Shown here: piece by piece, positions 16,860 through 26,515 of the stretch
Layout: each line of letters starts with the position of its first letter
Numbering within the stretch: position 1 is the first letter of the stretch
From: Aerococcus sanguinicola
Lineage (GTDB): Bacteria; Bacillota; Bacilli; Lactobacillales; Aerococcaceae
Reading direction: 5' to 3'
DNA length: 64,000 nucleotides
NCBI RefSeq assembly: GCF_001543145.1
Contig: NZ_CP014160.1
Coordinates: 1,674,001 to 1,738,000, forward strand
Translations under genes and position numbers: made by a program
Notes under the pieces: generated by a model
What the model was told of the DNA's origin: nothing
The model's input: only the letters and a program-made list of their open reading frames with translations
Databases searched by the model: none

Positions 16860-18617
16860 TTGAAATTGACATTAAATAAAGCTCAACTTTTGAAAACTGG
16901 TGCCTTAATCTGTGGGTCTGCAGCTGTTGTGGCAGCAGTCAGTGCCGACCTAACAGAAACCGTGTCTGCAGACCAAGTCGCAGTCACAGCCACTTCGACC
17001 AGAACCAATCAATTCTTAAACAAAGTGGTTCCCCATGCCACTGAACTTGCAGGTCAAAATGACCTCTATGCTTCTGTGATGATTGCTCAAGCCGTCCTTG
17101 AATCAGGCTGGGGATCAAGTAGCTTATCTCAAGCACCTTATAACAATCTCTTCGGTATCAAAGGAAACTACCAAGGCAATTCAGTCGTGATGAATACCCT
17201 TGAAGATAATGGCTCAGGTTCTTATTATGGGATCCGTGACGGTTTTAGAGCTTATCCATCTTATCGTGAGTCCTTAATTGACTATGTGGGTCTCTTGAAG
17301 AACGGCCCTTCCTTTAATTCTAATTTCTACAGTGGGGCATGGAAATCGAATACCAACTCCTATCGTGATGCGACAGCTTGGCTAACTGGCCGTTATGCGA
17401 CGGACACCTCTTATGGCCCCAAGCTAAACAACTTGATCGAAACGTATGGTTTGACTGCCTATGACCAAGGAGGCAGCGCGCCATCAGTTAAGACCCAAGC
17501 TCGTCAAAATCTTAGTCAAAAGCAAAGTACTGGCAAGTCTTATACGGTTAAACCAGGGGATGGCCTTTATACAGTGGCACGCAACTTAGGGACAAGTGTT
17601 TCCGCCCTCAAGGCTCAATATGGTTTAACGTCAAACTTAATCCATCCAGGCCAAGTCTTCAGCGTGGGAGCCTCCACTAGCAGTCAAAAGGCTCAGCCAG
17701 CTCCAAGCAGTCAAGACACTAAGCAGGCTAATACGCCGTCTACGGGCAAGTCTTATACGGTTAAGCCAGGCGATGGCCTTTATACTGTCGCACGAAAGCT
17801 GGGGACGACCGTTTCTGCTCTTAAGGCTCAATATGGTTTAACGTCAAACTTAATCCATCCAGGCCAAGTCTTCAGTGTAGGGGCTGCCAATAGTAGTCAA
17901 GCGTCTAAGCCGGCACCAAGTCAGCAAATGCCTAAGCAAACAAGTAGCCAGTCGACTGGCAAGTCCTATACGGTTAAGCCAGGTGATGGCCTTTACACCG
18001 TTGCTCGTAATCTAGGAACGACTGTTTCAGCTCTTAAAGCGCAATATGGCTTAACGTCTAACTTAATCCATCCAGGCCAAGTCTTCTCCACTTCTGGTGG
18101 TCAGACGAGCGCTAAGCAAACGACACAAGCACCTGCGACAAGCCGTCCTCTAGCACCAGCTAGCCAAGCGACACCGGTTGCTAGCGGGCATAAGGTTCAG
18201 GCGGGTGATACCCTCTGGCGGATTGCTTCAGCTAATGGCATGACGGTCCAAGAATTGAAGGCATTGAACGGACTCACTGGGTCTAACATCTATGTCGGCC
18301 AAGAATTGAAATTGAGCCAATCGCCTGCTAAAGTGGCTCCTGCTTCTCAAGCAGTGACCAGCCAGGCAGCGCCAGTTCAAGCAAGGAGCCAAGCACAGAC
18401 TCCAGCCCAAGCGCCTGCCAATGCGGCCAGCCAAAGCCAAGCAAGTAGCAGTCCAGCCACAGCTCAAAGCCAAGCCTACACTATCCAGGCGGGGGACAAT
18501 CTCTACCGGATTTCAGTTAACCATGGGGTAGGGCTAAATGAGCTTTTAGCAGCTAATAATTTGAAACAAGATTCACTGATCCTGCCTGGTCAAAGCTTAA
18601 CCATTCCTGGTAAATAG
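16860..18617 (+). CDS. Secreted N-acetylglucosaminidase with five LysM domains
   Basis: This 585-residue secreted peptidoglycan hydrolase has a signal peptide (about 1-30), a GH73-type glucosaminidase domain (about 45-200) with candidate catalytic Glu81 in AVLESGWGSS, and five LysM cell-wall-binding domains starting near residues 225, 296, 367, 444 and 539. The first three LysM domains are almost identical (GKSYTVKPGDGLYTVAR) and are spaced 71 residues apart, also at DNA level, separated by Ser/Gln/Pro-rich linkers. It probably works in daughter-cell separation. The start is TTG at 16860, eight bases after AGGAGG. A WalR-like box lies upstream. It is a stand-alone unit with a terminator. Confidence 0.92.
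   Translation: MKLTLNKAQLLKTGALICGSAAVVAAVSADLTETVSADQVAVTATSTRTNQFLNKVVPHATELAGQNDLYASVMIAQAVLESGWGSSSLSQAPYNNLFGIKGNYQGNSVVMNTLEDNGSGSYYGIRDGFRAYPSYRESLIDYVGLLKNGPSFNSNFYSGAWKSNTNSYRDATAWLTGRYATDTSYGPKLNNLIETYGLTAYDQGGSAPSVKTQARQNLSQKQSTGKSYTVKPGDGLYTVARNLGTSVSALKAQYGLTSNLIHPGQVFSVGASTSSQKAQPAPSSQDTKQANTPSTGKSYTVKPGDGLYTVARKLGTTVSALKAQYGLTSNLIHPGQVFSVGAANSSQASKPAPSQQMPKQTSSQSTGKSYTVKPGDGLYTVARNLGTTVSALKAQYGLTSNLIHPGQVFSTSGGQTSAKQTTQAPATSRPLAPASQATPVASGHKVQAGDTLWRIASANGMTVQELKALNGLTGSNIYVGQELKLSQSPAKVAPASQAVTSQAAPVQARSQAQTPAQAPANAASQSQASSSPATAQSQAYTIQAGDNLYRISVNHGVGLNELLAANNLKQDSLILPGQSLTIPGK
17532..18090 (+). repeat. Three tandem LysM-coding repeats, 213-base period
   Basis: Near-identical DNA units begin at 17532, 17745 and 17958, exactly 213 bases apart. 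Each encodes a LysM domain ending LIHPGQVFS. The linkers vary more than the domains. Confidence 0.9.
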
Positions 18618-18640
18618 GCTGAGGCCAAGGAAGCCACCAT

Positions 18641-18671
18641 GCCAGGTCCTTAACTTGGACTTGGCTTTTTT
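18641..18671 (+). terminator. Terminator of the glucosaminidase gene
   Basis: GCCAGGTCC (18641-18649) pairs with GGACTTGGC (18657-18665), followed by six T. Confidence 0.85.
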
Positions 18672-18689
18672 ATGAGAAGAAACTTGGCC

Positions 18690-18719
18690 CTGGCATGGGA
18701 GACGATCCTGTGATACAAT
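18690..18719 (+). promoter_or_regulatory. Promoter of the leuS T-box transcript
   Basis: CTGGCA (18690-18695), 18-base spacer, TACAAT (18714-18719) with TGA before it (extended -10). Confidence 0.6.
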
Positions 18720-18725
18720 GAGTCC

Positions 18726-18949
18726 ATATGATAAAAGGGTTAGAAGTAGTAGGCAAGCGTGCCATGTCAAGAGAGTATGCGTTAGCTGGGAGCATATCAT
18801 GGCATTTGTTGAACTCATCTAACAGACCTCCATAGCTAAGCGACTGGTGAAGCTATGGCGTTTCGTCCGCGTTAAGGCCATGAGAAGTTGTTTTATCTTA
18901 GGTGGTACCGCGTAAAAGACGCCCTAGCAAATTTTGCTAGGGCTTTTTG
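18726..18949 (+). ncRNA. T-box leader of leuS
   Basis: The T-box AGGTGGTACCGCG (18900-18912) is followed by a terminator with arms GCCCTAGCAAA (18921-18931) and TTTGCTAGGGC (18933-18943) and a T-run. The specifier is probably CTC (18814-18816) in the context GAA-CTC-A, a leucine codon and the usual one for leuS. The TGGT bulge suits an A discriminator base in tRNA-Leu. It fills the ~350-base gap before leuS. Confidence 0.93.
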
Positions 18950-18974
18950 TATCGATATAGAAAAGGAGAAGAAG

Positions 18975-21389
18975 ATGACATTTAATCATTTAGAAATTGA
19001 AAAGAAATGGCAAGGCTATTGGGAAGAACACGATAGCTTTAAGACTTTAGAGGACCATTCCTTGCCTAAATACTATGCCTTGGATATGTTCCCTTACCCA
19101 TCTGGGGCCGGCCTCCATGTGGGTCACCCAGAAGGTTATACGGCAACAGATATTGTTTCGCGGATGAAACGGGCCCAGGGCTACAATGTCCTCCATCCTA
19201 TGGGCTGGGATGCTTTTGGCTTGCCAGCTGAACAATATGCCTTGGATACGGGGAATGATCCCGCCCAATTCACTGAACAAAATATCGAAACCTTCAAGAA
19301 TCAAATTAAGTCACTCGGTTTTAGCTATGACTGGAACCGTGAAGTGAACACGACGGACCCCGATTACTATAAGTGGACCCAGTGGATCTTTACCAAGCTC
19401 TATGAGAAGGGGCTTGCTTATGAAGATGAAATCATGGTCAACTGGTGCGAGGCCTTAGGGACTGTGCTCGCCAATGAAGAAGTTATTGATGGGCTTTCCG
19501 AACGGGGCGGCCATCCTGTTGTGCGTCGCCCAATGAAACAATGGGTACTGCGGATTACGGCTTATGCGGACCGTTTGCTGGAAGACTTAGATGACCTCGA
19601 CTGGCCAGAGAGCATCAAGGAAATGCAACGCAATTGGATTGGACGGTCAGAAGGGGCCCAAGTTAACTTCCAAATCAAGGATAGTGAGGAAAGCTTTGAA
19701 GCCTTTACCACTCGGCCAGATACCTTATATGGGGCAACTTTCTGTGTGCTCTCGCCTGAACATCCCTTAGTGAAGAAGATTACGACGGCTGACCAAGCCC
19801 AAGCAGTCGAAGCTTATGTGGAAGAAGCTTCTCATAAGGCGGACCTGGAACGGACCGACCTCGCCAAGGAAAAAACTGGCGTCTTTACGGGTGCTTATGC
19901 CATTAATCCGCTGAGTGGAGAAGAAATTCCGGTTTGGATTGCAGACTATGTCCTGATGTCTTACGGGACTGGTGCCATTATGGCCGTTCCTGCCCACGAT
20001 AGCCGGGACTATGAATTTGCTAAGCAGTTCGATATTCCGATTAAAGCAGTCATTGAAGGTGGCAATATCGAAGAAGAAGCTTATACCGGTGACGGTAAAC
20101 ATATCAATTCCGCTGAATTAGATGGTCTAGATAAGGAAGAAGCCATCCAGAAAGCCATTGAAGTCTTGGAAGAAAAAGGCGCGGGTGAAGCCCAGGTTTC
20201 TTACCGTCTACGCGACTGGGTCTTCTCACGCCAGCGTTATTGGGGCGAACCAATCCCTGTTATCCACTGGGAAGATGGAACGACAACAGCGGTTAAGGAA
20301 GAAGACCTGCCTGTGCTCTTACCTAAGGGAGAAAATATTCGACCAAGTGGGACAGGCGAATCTCCTCTGGCTAATTTTGAAGATTGGCTCAATGTCACAG
20401 ACCCAGAAACAGGGATGAAGGGCAAACGGGAAACCAATACTATGCCACAGTGGGCAGGCTCTTCTTGGTATTTCTTGCGTTACTGTGATCCGCACAATGA
20501 CCAAGCCGTGATTAGCGAAGAAGCTGCTAACTACTGGCTCAATGTGGACCTCTACATCGGTGGGGCAGAACATGCGGTTCTCCACTTGCTCTATGCCCGC
20601 TTCTGGTATAAATTCCTCTACGACTTAGGCATTGTCCCAACCAAGGAACCTTTCCAAAAACTCTTCAACCAAGGCATGATCCTGGGTGAAGGCCATGAAA
20701 AGATGTCTAAGTCAAAAGGCAATGTGGTGAACCCTGACGATGTGGTGGAAGCCTATGGGGCAGATACCCTCCGTCTCTATGAAATGTTTATGGGCCCTCT
20801 AGATGCTTCGATTGCCTGGAGTGAAGAAGGTTTGGCTGGTTCTCGTAAGTTCCTCGACCGGGTATGGCGTTTAATGATCGACCAAGAAGGCGAGCTGCGC
20901 GACCGGATCACAACTATTAATACTGGCGAACTGGACAAGGTTTACCACCAAACCGTTAAGAAGGTCACAGAAGACTATGAGAAATTACACTTTAATACAG
21001 CTATTTCCCAATTAATGGTCTTCATTAACGAAGCCTACAAGGCAGAAGCCCTAGCTTTTGAATACATGAAGGGCTTTGTTCAATTACTTGTGCCAATTAC
21101 CCCTCACTTGGGTGAAGAGCTCTGGGAACGTTTGACTGGCCAAGCTGGGATTTCTTATGTGCCATGGCCAGAATACGATGAAAGCCTCTTGGCGGACGAC
21201 CAAATTGAAGTGGTTTACCAAGTCAATGGGAAGATCAAGGCCCATGATGAAGTGCCTGCAGACTTGTCGAAAGAAGAATTAGCTGAACGTGCCCAAGCTC
21301 ACGAACTGATCCAAGCTGAGATTGCAGGTAAAACCATCCGTAAAGTGATCGCCGTACCAAATAAACTGGTTAATATTGTAGCCAACTAA
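18975..21389 (+). CDS. leuS: Leucyl-tRNA synthetase
   Basis: This 804-residue class I synthetase charges tRNA-Leu. HIGH motif: [24 protein letters not shown] motif: [12 protein letters not shown]. The editing domain includes [12 protein letters not shown]. The C-terminus has the [15 protein letters not shown] region typical of bacterial LeuRS. The true start is the ATG at 18975 after AAAAGGAGAAG; reading further upstream would translate the T-box terminator. Pyridoxamine kinase follows by 11 bases and is likely in the same transcript. Confidence 0.97.
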   Translation: MTFNHLEIEKKWQGYWEEHDSFKTLEDHSLPKYYALDMFPYPSGAGLHVGHPEGYTATDIVSRMKRAQGYNVLHPMGWDAFGLPAEQYALDTGNDPAQFTEQNIETFKNQIKSLGFSYDWNREVNTTDPDYYKWTQWIFTKLYEKGLAYEDEIMVNWCEALGTVLANEEVIDGLSERGGHPVVRRPMKQWVLRITAYADRLLEDLDDLDWPESIKEMQRNWIGRSEGAQVNFQIKDSEESFEAFTTRPDTLYGATFCVLSPEHPLVKKITTADQAQAVEAYVEEASHKADLERTDLAKEKTGVFTGAYAINPLSGEEIPVWIADYVLMSYGTGAIMAVPAHDSRDYEFAKQFDIPIKAVIEGGNIEEEAYTGDGKHINSAELDGLDKEEAIQKAIEVLEEKGAGEAQVSYRLRDWVFSRQRYWGEPIPVIHWEDGTTTAVKEEDLPVLLPKGENIRPSGTGESPLANFEDWLNVTDPETGMKGKRETNTMPQWAGSSWYFLRYCDPHNDQAVISEEAANYWLNVDLYIGGAEHAVLHLLYARFWYKFLYDLGIVPTKEPFQKLFNQGMILGEGHEKMSKSKGNVVNPDDVVEAYGADTLRLYEMFMGPLDASIAWSEEGLAGSRKFLDRVWRLMIDQEGELRDRITTINTGELDKVYHQTVKKVTEDYEKLHFNTAISQLMVFINEAYKAEALAFEYMKGFVQLLVPITPHLGEELWERLTGQAGISYVPWPEYDESLLADDQIEVVYQVNGKIKAHDEVPADLSKEELAERAQAHELIQAEIAGKTIRKVIAVPNKLVNIVAN

Positions 21390-21400
21390 GGGGAGATTGT

Positions 21401-22264
21401 GTGAAAAAGGTTTTAATTGTTCATGATATTTCCTGCTATGGCAAGTGTTCAACCACTGTTGCCTTGCCTATCATTTCCAGTATGGAGTTGACCGGGACTA
21501 TCCTTCCCACGGCTCTCTTGTCTACCCATACTGGACCTGGTTTTGAGAATTATACCTATCTCGACCTCAGTCAGGAGATGCCTAAAATTGTTGAAAATTG
21601 GCAGACTTACGGCCTTAAGTTCGATGCAGTCTATGTCGGTTACCTGGGAAATATCCAGCAGATCGATTTCTTGCTAGAGACCCTTCCAGACCTGCTAACT
21701 GAAGGGGGAAAGTTCTACTTAGACCCAGTTATGGCCGATGATGGGGCTTTCTATCCTGGCTTTGACCAGGCTTATGCCGATAAGATGCGCAGCTTATGCG
21801 ATATTGCTGATTTGATTATGCCCAACCAGACGGAGGCCAGCCTGATTTATGGCTTGCCTTATCAAGAAGGCTTAGTTGAAGATGAGCTCTTCCAGCAATT
21901 CGTCCATGCCTGCAACCAGGTTAAGAAGACGTCCTTGGTCTTAACGGGGGCTGGCTATGACGGGGAAGGGCAAACCGGTGCCCATTATTATGATGCCGAT
22001 AAGGATGAAGAAGGGCTCAAACAGTCTGATTTTATTGGTCGCAAGCTCCATGGCACTGGGGATATCTTTGGTAGTATCTTGGTGGGAGCTTTAGTCAATG
22101 GCTTTAGCTTGGCCGATGCTTCTGCTCTAGCAGTCACCAAGGTCAGTCAGGCCTTGGCCCGTTCCATTGATGAACCCGATGTGGACCGGGAAGGTTTGGC
22201 CTTCGAGACCTTGCTTGGTGACCTTTCTGCCATGGTCCGCCAAGAGAAAAAAGCAAATGAATAA
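21401..22264 (+). CDS. Pyridoxamine/pyridoxal kinase (PdxY/PdxK type, ribokinase fold)
   Basis: This 287-residue ribokinase-fold enzyme phosphorylates B6 vitamers with ATP. Family marks are VLIVHDISCYGKCSTTVALP at the N-terminus, YVGYLGN, LDPVMADDG, MPNQTEAS and the C-terminal catalytic HGTGDIFGSILV with the GTGD anion hole and catalytic Asp. It matches the Lactobacillales pyridoxamine kinase group better than HMP kinases. The start is GTG at 21401 after GGGGAG. Its position 11 bases after leuS suggests T-box read-through expression, unless an unseen promoter lies within leuS. Confidence 0.85.
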   Translation: MKKVLIVHDISCYGKCSTTVALPIISSMELTGTILPTALLSTHTGPGFENYTYLDLSQEMPKIVENWQTYGLKFDAVYVGYLGNIQQIDFLLETLPDLLTEGGKFYLDPVMADDGAFYPGFDQAYADKMRSLCDIADLIMPNQTEASLIYGLPYQEGLVEDELFQQFVHACNQVKKTSLVLTGAGYDGEGQTGAHYYDADKDEEGLKQSDFIGRKLHGTGDIFGSILVGALVNGFSLADASALAVTKVSQALARSIDEPDVDREGLAFETLLGDLSAMVRQEKKANE

Positions 22265-22276
22265 CTTAAATGAGAT

Positions 22277-22320
22277 GATAGCCCACTTCAGAGATTTTTC
22301 TGAAGCGGGCTATATCTTTT
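22277..22320 (+). terminator. Terminator after leuS-pyridoxamine kinase
   Basis: ATAGCCCACTTCAGA pairs with TCTGAAGCGGGCTAT (one wobble) and is followed by TCTTTTCTTTT. Confidence 0.85.
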
Positions 22321-22360
22321 CTTTTGACCTTATAATTCTGTAAATTTGACAGGCAAGTTA

Positions 22361-22389
22361 TTGCAAAGTGAAATTGAATTATATATCAT
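22361..22389 (+). promoter_or_regulatory. Promoter of the murJ-like gene
   Basis: TTGCAA (22361-22366), 17-base spacer, TATCAT (22384-22389). Confidence 0.6.
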
Positions 22390-22446
22390 GTAGTTAATGT
22401 TTAAATTAACTTTGGTTCATCCAATGAAAGAGAGTTGGAATATTAA

Positions 22447-24129
22447 ATGGAAAACGAAAAAGCTCCGATTCGATCGGATGCTGCCGAGCGTATGAGTTCG
22501 GGCTCAGCCTGGATGACAGTGGGGACCTTTGCTTCCAGATTACTCGGCTTGCTTTATATTATTCCCTGGGTCCGCTGGATGGGAGATCCCCAAACCGCGG
22601 CCGAAGCCAATGCCCTTTATGATATCGGCTATAAATACTATTCAATCTTTTTGGTCATCTCTACAGCCGGTGTGCCTTCAGCCATCGCTAAGCAGATGGC
22701 CTACTACAATGCTCGTAAACAATATGACACGAGCCAGCAGCTCTTTAGGAGTGGGACCATTCTCATGTTAGTAATGGGCCTCGTTTCGGGCCTCGTCCTC
22801 TTCTTCGCAGCGCCCTGGCTGGCAGAATCGACGCCAACACGGGAGGTCAGCCATGCTGTTCTTACCATTCGGTCTTTAGTGCCTGCTTTGATTCTCTTCC
22901 CCTTACTTTCGATCTTTAGGGGCTACTTCCAAGGTCATCAGGATATGAAGCCAAGTGCCATTTCTCAGATTACGGAACAATTTTTCCGGGTGGCTTATAT
23001 GCTGGCGTCGGTTTATGTCATCCGTCGTATCTTCGATGGCTCTGTTGTCACTGCGGTTAGCTATTCGACTTTTGCCGCCTTCATCGGTGGGGCAGTGGCC
23101 ATTTTGACCCTAGCTTTCTATTATTTGCGCCACCGCAAGGAGTATCCGGTGTCACTGACTAAGAAGGCCAGCTACCAGGTCAAAACGTCCGGGATGATCA
23201 AAGAAATTATTATGATCGCCATTCCTTTCATCATTACAGGCTCTGGTATTGAATTAACCCAGTTGATCGATACCAATACCTTCATGCCTATCATGGAGAA
23301 GGTGAGCAATTTAGGACAGGCTGATATCATTTACGAATACGGGATCTTTTCCGCTAATATTAATAAATTAGTGACTGTCCTCGTCTCCCTGGCCCTGGCT
23401 ATCGGAGCAACTTCTATTCCAGTGATTGCGAATACTTATTCACGGGAATTGGACCATCAGGAACGATCAACTAGCCAACCCCTTCTACGCGAGACTAGCC
23501 ACTTGGTCATTCATAACCTGCAACTCTTCTTAATGGTTATGTTGCCAGTAGCTTTAGGTCTCTTTATCTTGGCCGGCCCCGTTTATAATTTAGTTTATCG
23601 GCCGGATGCTTTAGGTAGCATGTATTTGAGAATTTCTTGCTTCACCGCTCTGGGAATGGGCGCTTACTCGGTCCTAGTCTCCGTCTTACAGGCAATGGAC
23701 CACCATAAGCAAGCGGTAATCGGCCTAGCTCTGGGCTTGGTGATGAAGTTAGTATGGCAATATCCTCTAATTTACTTCCTCGGAACACCTGGCGCTATGC
23801 TAGCGACGATTATTTCTTTCACAACGATTTCTCTCTACTATCTCTACCACATCCATCGTTTAGTTGGCTTCCGCTACCGGGAACTCCTAAATGAAAGTTT
23901 ACCGATTGTTCTCTCTGCCTTTATTATGTTCCTTGTGGCAGGCCTGCTCTACTTGATTCTAGCTTATCTCCTGCCCATGCCTAATCTCCTCGGCTCAATT
24001 GTCATTAGCCTCTTGGTAGTTGCCGTTGCGGTATGGGTTTACCTCCTCTTAATGCTTAAGAGCCACAAGCTAGACCTGGTTCTCGGTGTACGCGCTGAAG
24101 AGCTGCGCCGCAAGTTAGGACTTAGCTAG
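22447..24129 (+). CDS. murJ: MOP-superfamily flippase, YtgP/MurJ type (lipid II flippase)
   Basis: This 560-residue integral membrane protein has about 14 hydrophobic segments. The N-terminal region GSAWMTVGTFASRLLGLLYI and the later FRGYFQGHQDMKPSAISQ are typical of the YtgP group, streptococcal members of which act as MurJ, moving lipid II across the membrane for peptidoglycan assembly. Polysaccharide flippases share the fold, but no polysaccharide genes lie near. The start ATG 22447 has only a weak GAGAGTTGGA SD. It has its own promoter and is a single-gene unit. Confidence 0.85.
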   Translation: MENEKAPIRSDAAERMSSGSAWMTVGTFASRLLGLLYIIPWVRWMGDPQTAAEANALYDIGYKYYSIFLVISTAGVPSAIAKQMAYYNARKQYDTSQQLFRSGTILMLVMGLVSGLVLFFAAPWLAESTPTREVSHAVLTIRSLVPALILFPLLSIFRGYFQGHQDMKPSAISQITEQFFRVAYMLASVYVIRRIFDGSVVTAVSYSTFAAFIGGAVAILTLAFYYLRHRKEYPVSLTKKASYQVKTSGMIKEIIMIAIPFIITGSGIELTQLIDTNTFMPIMEKVSNLGQADIIYEYGIFSANINKLVTVLVSLALAIGATSIPVIANTYSRELDHQERSTSQPLLRETSHLVIHNLQLFLMVMLPVALGLFILAGPVYNLVYRPDALGSMYLRISCFTALGMGAYSVLVSVLQAMDHHKQAVIGLALGLVMKLVWQYPLIYFLGTPGAMLATIISFTTISLYYLYHIHRLVGFRYRELLNESLPIVLSAFIMFLVAGLLYLILAYLLPMPNLLGSIVISLLVVAVAVWVYLLLMLKSHKLDLVLGVRAEELRRKLGLS

Positions 24130-24188
24130 TTTTTTTAAACACAGCGAACTAGTTCTAAAGTTTGCTGTGTTTTTATTTATCCCAAATA

Positions 24189-24202
24189 TGAAAGCGCTAG
24201 CA
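24189..24202 (+). promoter_or_regulatory. cre-like CcpA site upstream of the LysM protein gene
   Basis: TGAAAGCGCTAGCA matches the cre consensus TGWNANCGNTNWCA at all but one defined position. It lies ~19 bases upstream of a TATAAT (24221-24226). Catabolite control is inference. Confidence 0.45.
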
Positions 24203-24265
24203 TTAAGTTTTGCTTTACGTTATAATAAAGATAGGAAGGGAAGTCTCCCCATAAATTTAATTAAT

Positions 24266-24301
24266 ATTACAAATGTTACGATAACTATGAAATATTTGTA
24301 A
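24266..24301 (+). repeat. Inverted repeat with TTACAAAT/ATTTGTAA arms upstream of the LysM gene
   Basis: Arms at 24267-24274 and 24294-24301 contain TGTAA-type half sites like those of WalR, but the spacing does not form a canonical WalR box. A likely promoter, TTCCCA-17-TATGAT (24310-24338), follows directly. Confidence 0.5.
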
Positions 24302-24383
24302 CAAAAGCCTTCCCATTCCTCTTGGTTAGCGGTATGATAGAAGCACTTAGAAGATTAAATGTTAAAGCGAGGGGGTTTTAACA

Positions 24384-26309
24384 ATGGAAGCAATGACAAA
24401 GAATAAAGGACAAGTTATTAAGAAATTATCACTTGCATCACTTGCCTTAGTATCTACTGCCGCTTATCAATTATGTCGAGAAAGTGTAAAAGCTGATGAA
24501 ATTAACCAACACCAGGTTCAAGCGGGAGATTCACTCTGGAAGATTGGGAATACTTATGGCGTCAGCATTGACCAATTGAAGAACTGGAACCAACTGAAGG
24601 ATAACTATGTCTTGCACCCAGGGGATACCTTGTATATCCAAGACCAAAGCCCTGCAGCTCAGACACAAGAGCCAGCCAGTCAAGCTGCAAAGCCTGCTAG
24701 CCAGCTAGAAAATCAAGCACCAGTTAGCACGAGCACGCCAACAAGTCCTGCACCAAAAGCAGAAACAGCAAAACAAGCTGAAGCTGCAGAAACGACTTAC
24801 CAAGTTAAGGCAGGCGATTCGCTCTGGCGGATTGCTAAGAATAATGGGGTCAGCTTGGATGATTTATTGGCATGGAACCAACTCAAGACGGATAGCCTGA
24901 TTCTTCCTGGTAAGCAACTCGTGGTCAAGGCTCCGGCTAAAGCACCAAGCAAAGAAATAGCAACTAACACAGAAACAGAACAAGCTGCTGAAGAGACTGG
25001 AAGCCCTTATGTTCGTGACCAAAAGACCTTTAAGGATGTCAATGCAGCGGTTAAATACGCCCGCGACCATTTTGATTACAAGCGCCACAAACAATTCTAT
25101 GTGAATTGGCAAGCAGATGGCACCTACACGGTCGATTGGGAAATGCAAGCGGGTCAAAGACAAAAACCTGCCCTTCGTCAAGATGATAAGAAGGCTCCAA
25201 GCGCAGCCACTTATGCTGTGAAGGCTGGCGATTCACTCTGGGCCATTAGCCAACGTTATGGCGTCAGCATCCAAGACCTGATGAAATGGAATCAATTGAC
25301 GCCACAGAGCGTCATCCATCCCGGACAAAAGCTTCAAGTTAAGGCAAGCCAAGCGCCTCAAGTGAAGGTTGATCAGGCAGAAAGCAAGGCAAAAGGACAA
25401 GCTAGTGACTACCAAGTCAAGGCTGGCGATTCACTCTGGGCCATTAGCCACCGCCATGGGGTCAGCATCCAAGATCTCATGAAGTGGAACCATTTAACCG
25501 CTCAAAGTGTTATCCATCCTGGACAAAAGCTAGTCATCCAAGCCCCTCAAGTAGCTGAAAATAATCAAGTAAAGCCCACTCCTGCTCCTGAAGTCACAGC
25601 ACAAGGACGCTTAGTTGATCCTAAGCGCTTTGATGATGTGAAAACAGCAGTTCAATATGGGCGGGCCCACTTTGATTACACCAAACACAAAGAATTTTAT
25701 GTGAACTTAGGCAAGGATGGCCGCTATGTCCTCGAATGGGAAATGAAAGACCAAGTCGCCAAGCCAAAAGAAGTGAAAGTAAGCCATCAAGGCCAGGCCA
25801 ATTACAAAGTCAAAGCAGGCGACTCACTCTGGGGCATTAGTCAAAGAGAAGGCGTAACGGTTAATGACTTGATGAAGTGGAACCAACTGAATGCCAATTC
25901 TGTGATCCATCCTGGTGACCAACTGCTTGTTAAGAAAGCAGCCGGCCAAAAGACTTCAAACGCTCCTCAAACAGAGAAGACCACTAATCCTTATGTCAGA
26001 GATGCCAAGAATTTCCAAAGCATTAAGGATGCTGTCCGTTACGGGCGTCAAAATTTTGACTACAAGCGCCACAAAGAATTCTATGTCAACTGGGATAATG
26101 GCCACTATGTGATCGATTGGGAAATGAAGCCAGGTGTTAAAGAACAGATGGCTGATAATAGCCCCGAAAAGACCAACTATACCGTCAAAGCAGGGGATTC
26201 GCTCTGGTTGATTGGGGTTCGTCATGGTGTTAGTGTCGACCAATTGAAGGAATGGAACCATCTGACGTCTGATTTCCTACAAATTGGTGACCAATTAGTG
26301 ATTAAATAG
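24384..26309 (+). CDS. Secreted protein with six LysM domains alternating with an unrecognised repeated module
   Basis: This 641-residue protein has a signal peptide (about 1-37, basic then hydrophobic). Six LysM domains start near residues 45, 138, 276, 342, 473 and 598 (core VKAGDSLWAISQ). Between them are three copies of a ~50-residue module at about 207-259, 408-456 and 535-583. The module consensus is RD-K-F, then AV-Y-R--FDY--HK-FYVN, and ends W-EMK; it is rich in aromatic and basic residues. No hydrolase catalytic domain is visible, so it is probably a wall-bound, non-enzymatic protein. I do not recognise the module. The start follows GAGGGGG. Upstream sequence includes cre-like and WalR-half-site elements. 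Confidence 0.85.
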   Translation: MEAMTKNKGQVIKKLSLASLALVSTAAYQLCRESVKADEINQHQVQAGDSLWKIGNTYGVSIDQLKNWNQLKDNYVLHPGDTLYIQDQSPAAQTQEPASQAAKPASQLENQAPVSTSTPTSPAPKAETAKQAEAAETTYQVKAGDSLWRIAKNNGVSLDDLLAWNQLKTDSLILPGKQLVVKAPAKAPSKEIATNTETEQAAEETGSPYVRDQKTFKDVNAAVKYARDHFDYKRHKQFYVNWQADGTYTVDWEMQAGQRQKPALRQDDKKAPSAATYAVKAGDSLWAISQRYGVSIQDLMKWNQLTPQSVIHPGQKLQVKASQAPQVKVDQAESKAKGQASDYQVKAGDSLWAISHRHGVSIQDLMKWNHLTAQSVIHPGQKLVIQAPQVAENNQVKPTPAPEVTAQGRLVDPKRFDDVKTAVQYGRAHFDYTKHKEFYVNLGKDGRYVLEWEMKDQVAKPKEVKVSHQGQANYKVKAGDSLWGISQREGVTVNDLMKWNQLNANSVIHPGDQLLVKKAAGQKTSNAPQTEKTTNPYVRDAKNFQSIKDAVRYGRQNFDYKRHKEFYVNWDNGHYVIDWEMKPGVKEQMADNSPEKTNYTVKAGDSLWLIGVRHGVSVDQLKEWNHLTSDFLQIGDQLVIK

Positions 26310-26373
26310 GAGACTTTAACAAAAGTTCGTTAATTAATAAGAGGCTGGAGCTTTTCTCAAGCCTCATTCAGAT

Positions 26374-26404
26374 AAAGAGGCAGGGCAACTTGCCTCTTTC
26401 TTTT
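26374..26404 (+). terminator. Terminator of the LysM protein gene
   Basis: AAAGAGGCA (26374-26382) pairs with TGCCTCTTT (26391-26399), followed by CTTTT. A weaker GAGGCTGGAG hairpin (26341-26365) precedes it. Confidence 0.85.
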
Positions 26405-26478
26405 GATCGTAAAGATTTAAATTTTATAAAGTTTTTAAAGCTTTCATATAGTAAGTGGCTTTAAACTGAGGGGAAATA

Positions 26479-26487
26479 TGCTATAAT
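26479..26487 (+). promoter_or_regulatory. Extended -10 promoter of pepV
   Basis: TGCTATAAT gives a perfect extended -10; a weak -35 TTTAAA (26460-26465) lies 16 bases upstream. Confidence 0.6.
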
Positions 26488-26515
26488 TGATAAAAAAGAT
26501 GGAGGCGTTTACCTT

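Noticed and set aside
18774..18789. A 16-base string shared by the leuS T-box and the insert of repeat copy B (34769-34784)
   Set aside because: One 16-base match in 64 kb on two strands is not far from chance, and the T-box copy is explained by stem I structure.
18888..18974. Upstream extension of leuS by 29 codons
   Set aside because: It would translate the T-box and its terminator hairpin; the ATG at 18975 has a proper SD and the expected LeuRS N-terminus.
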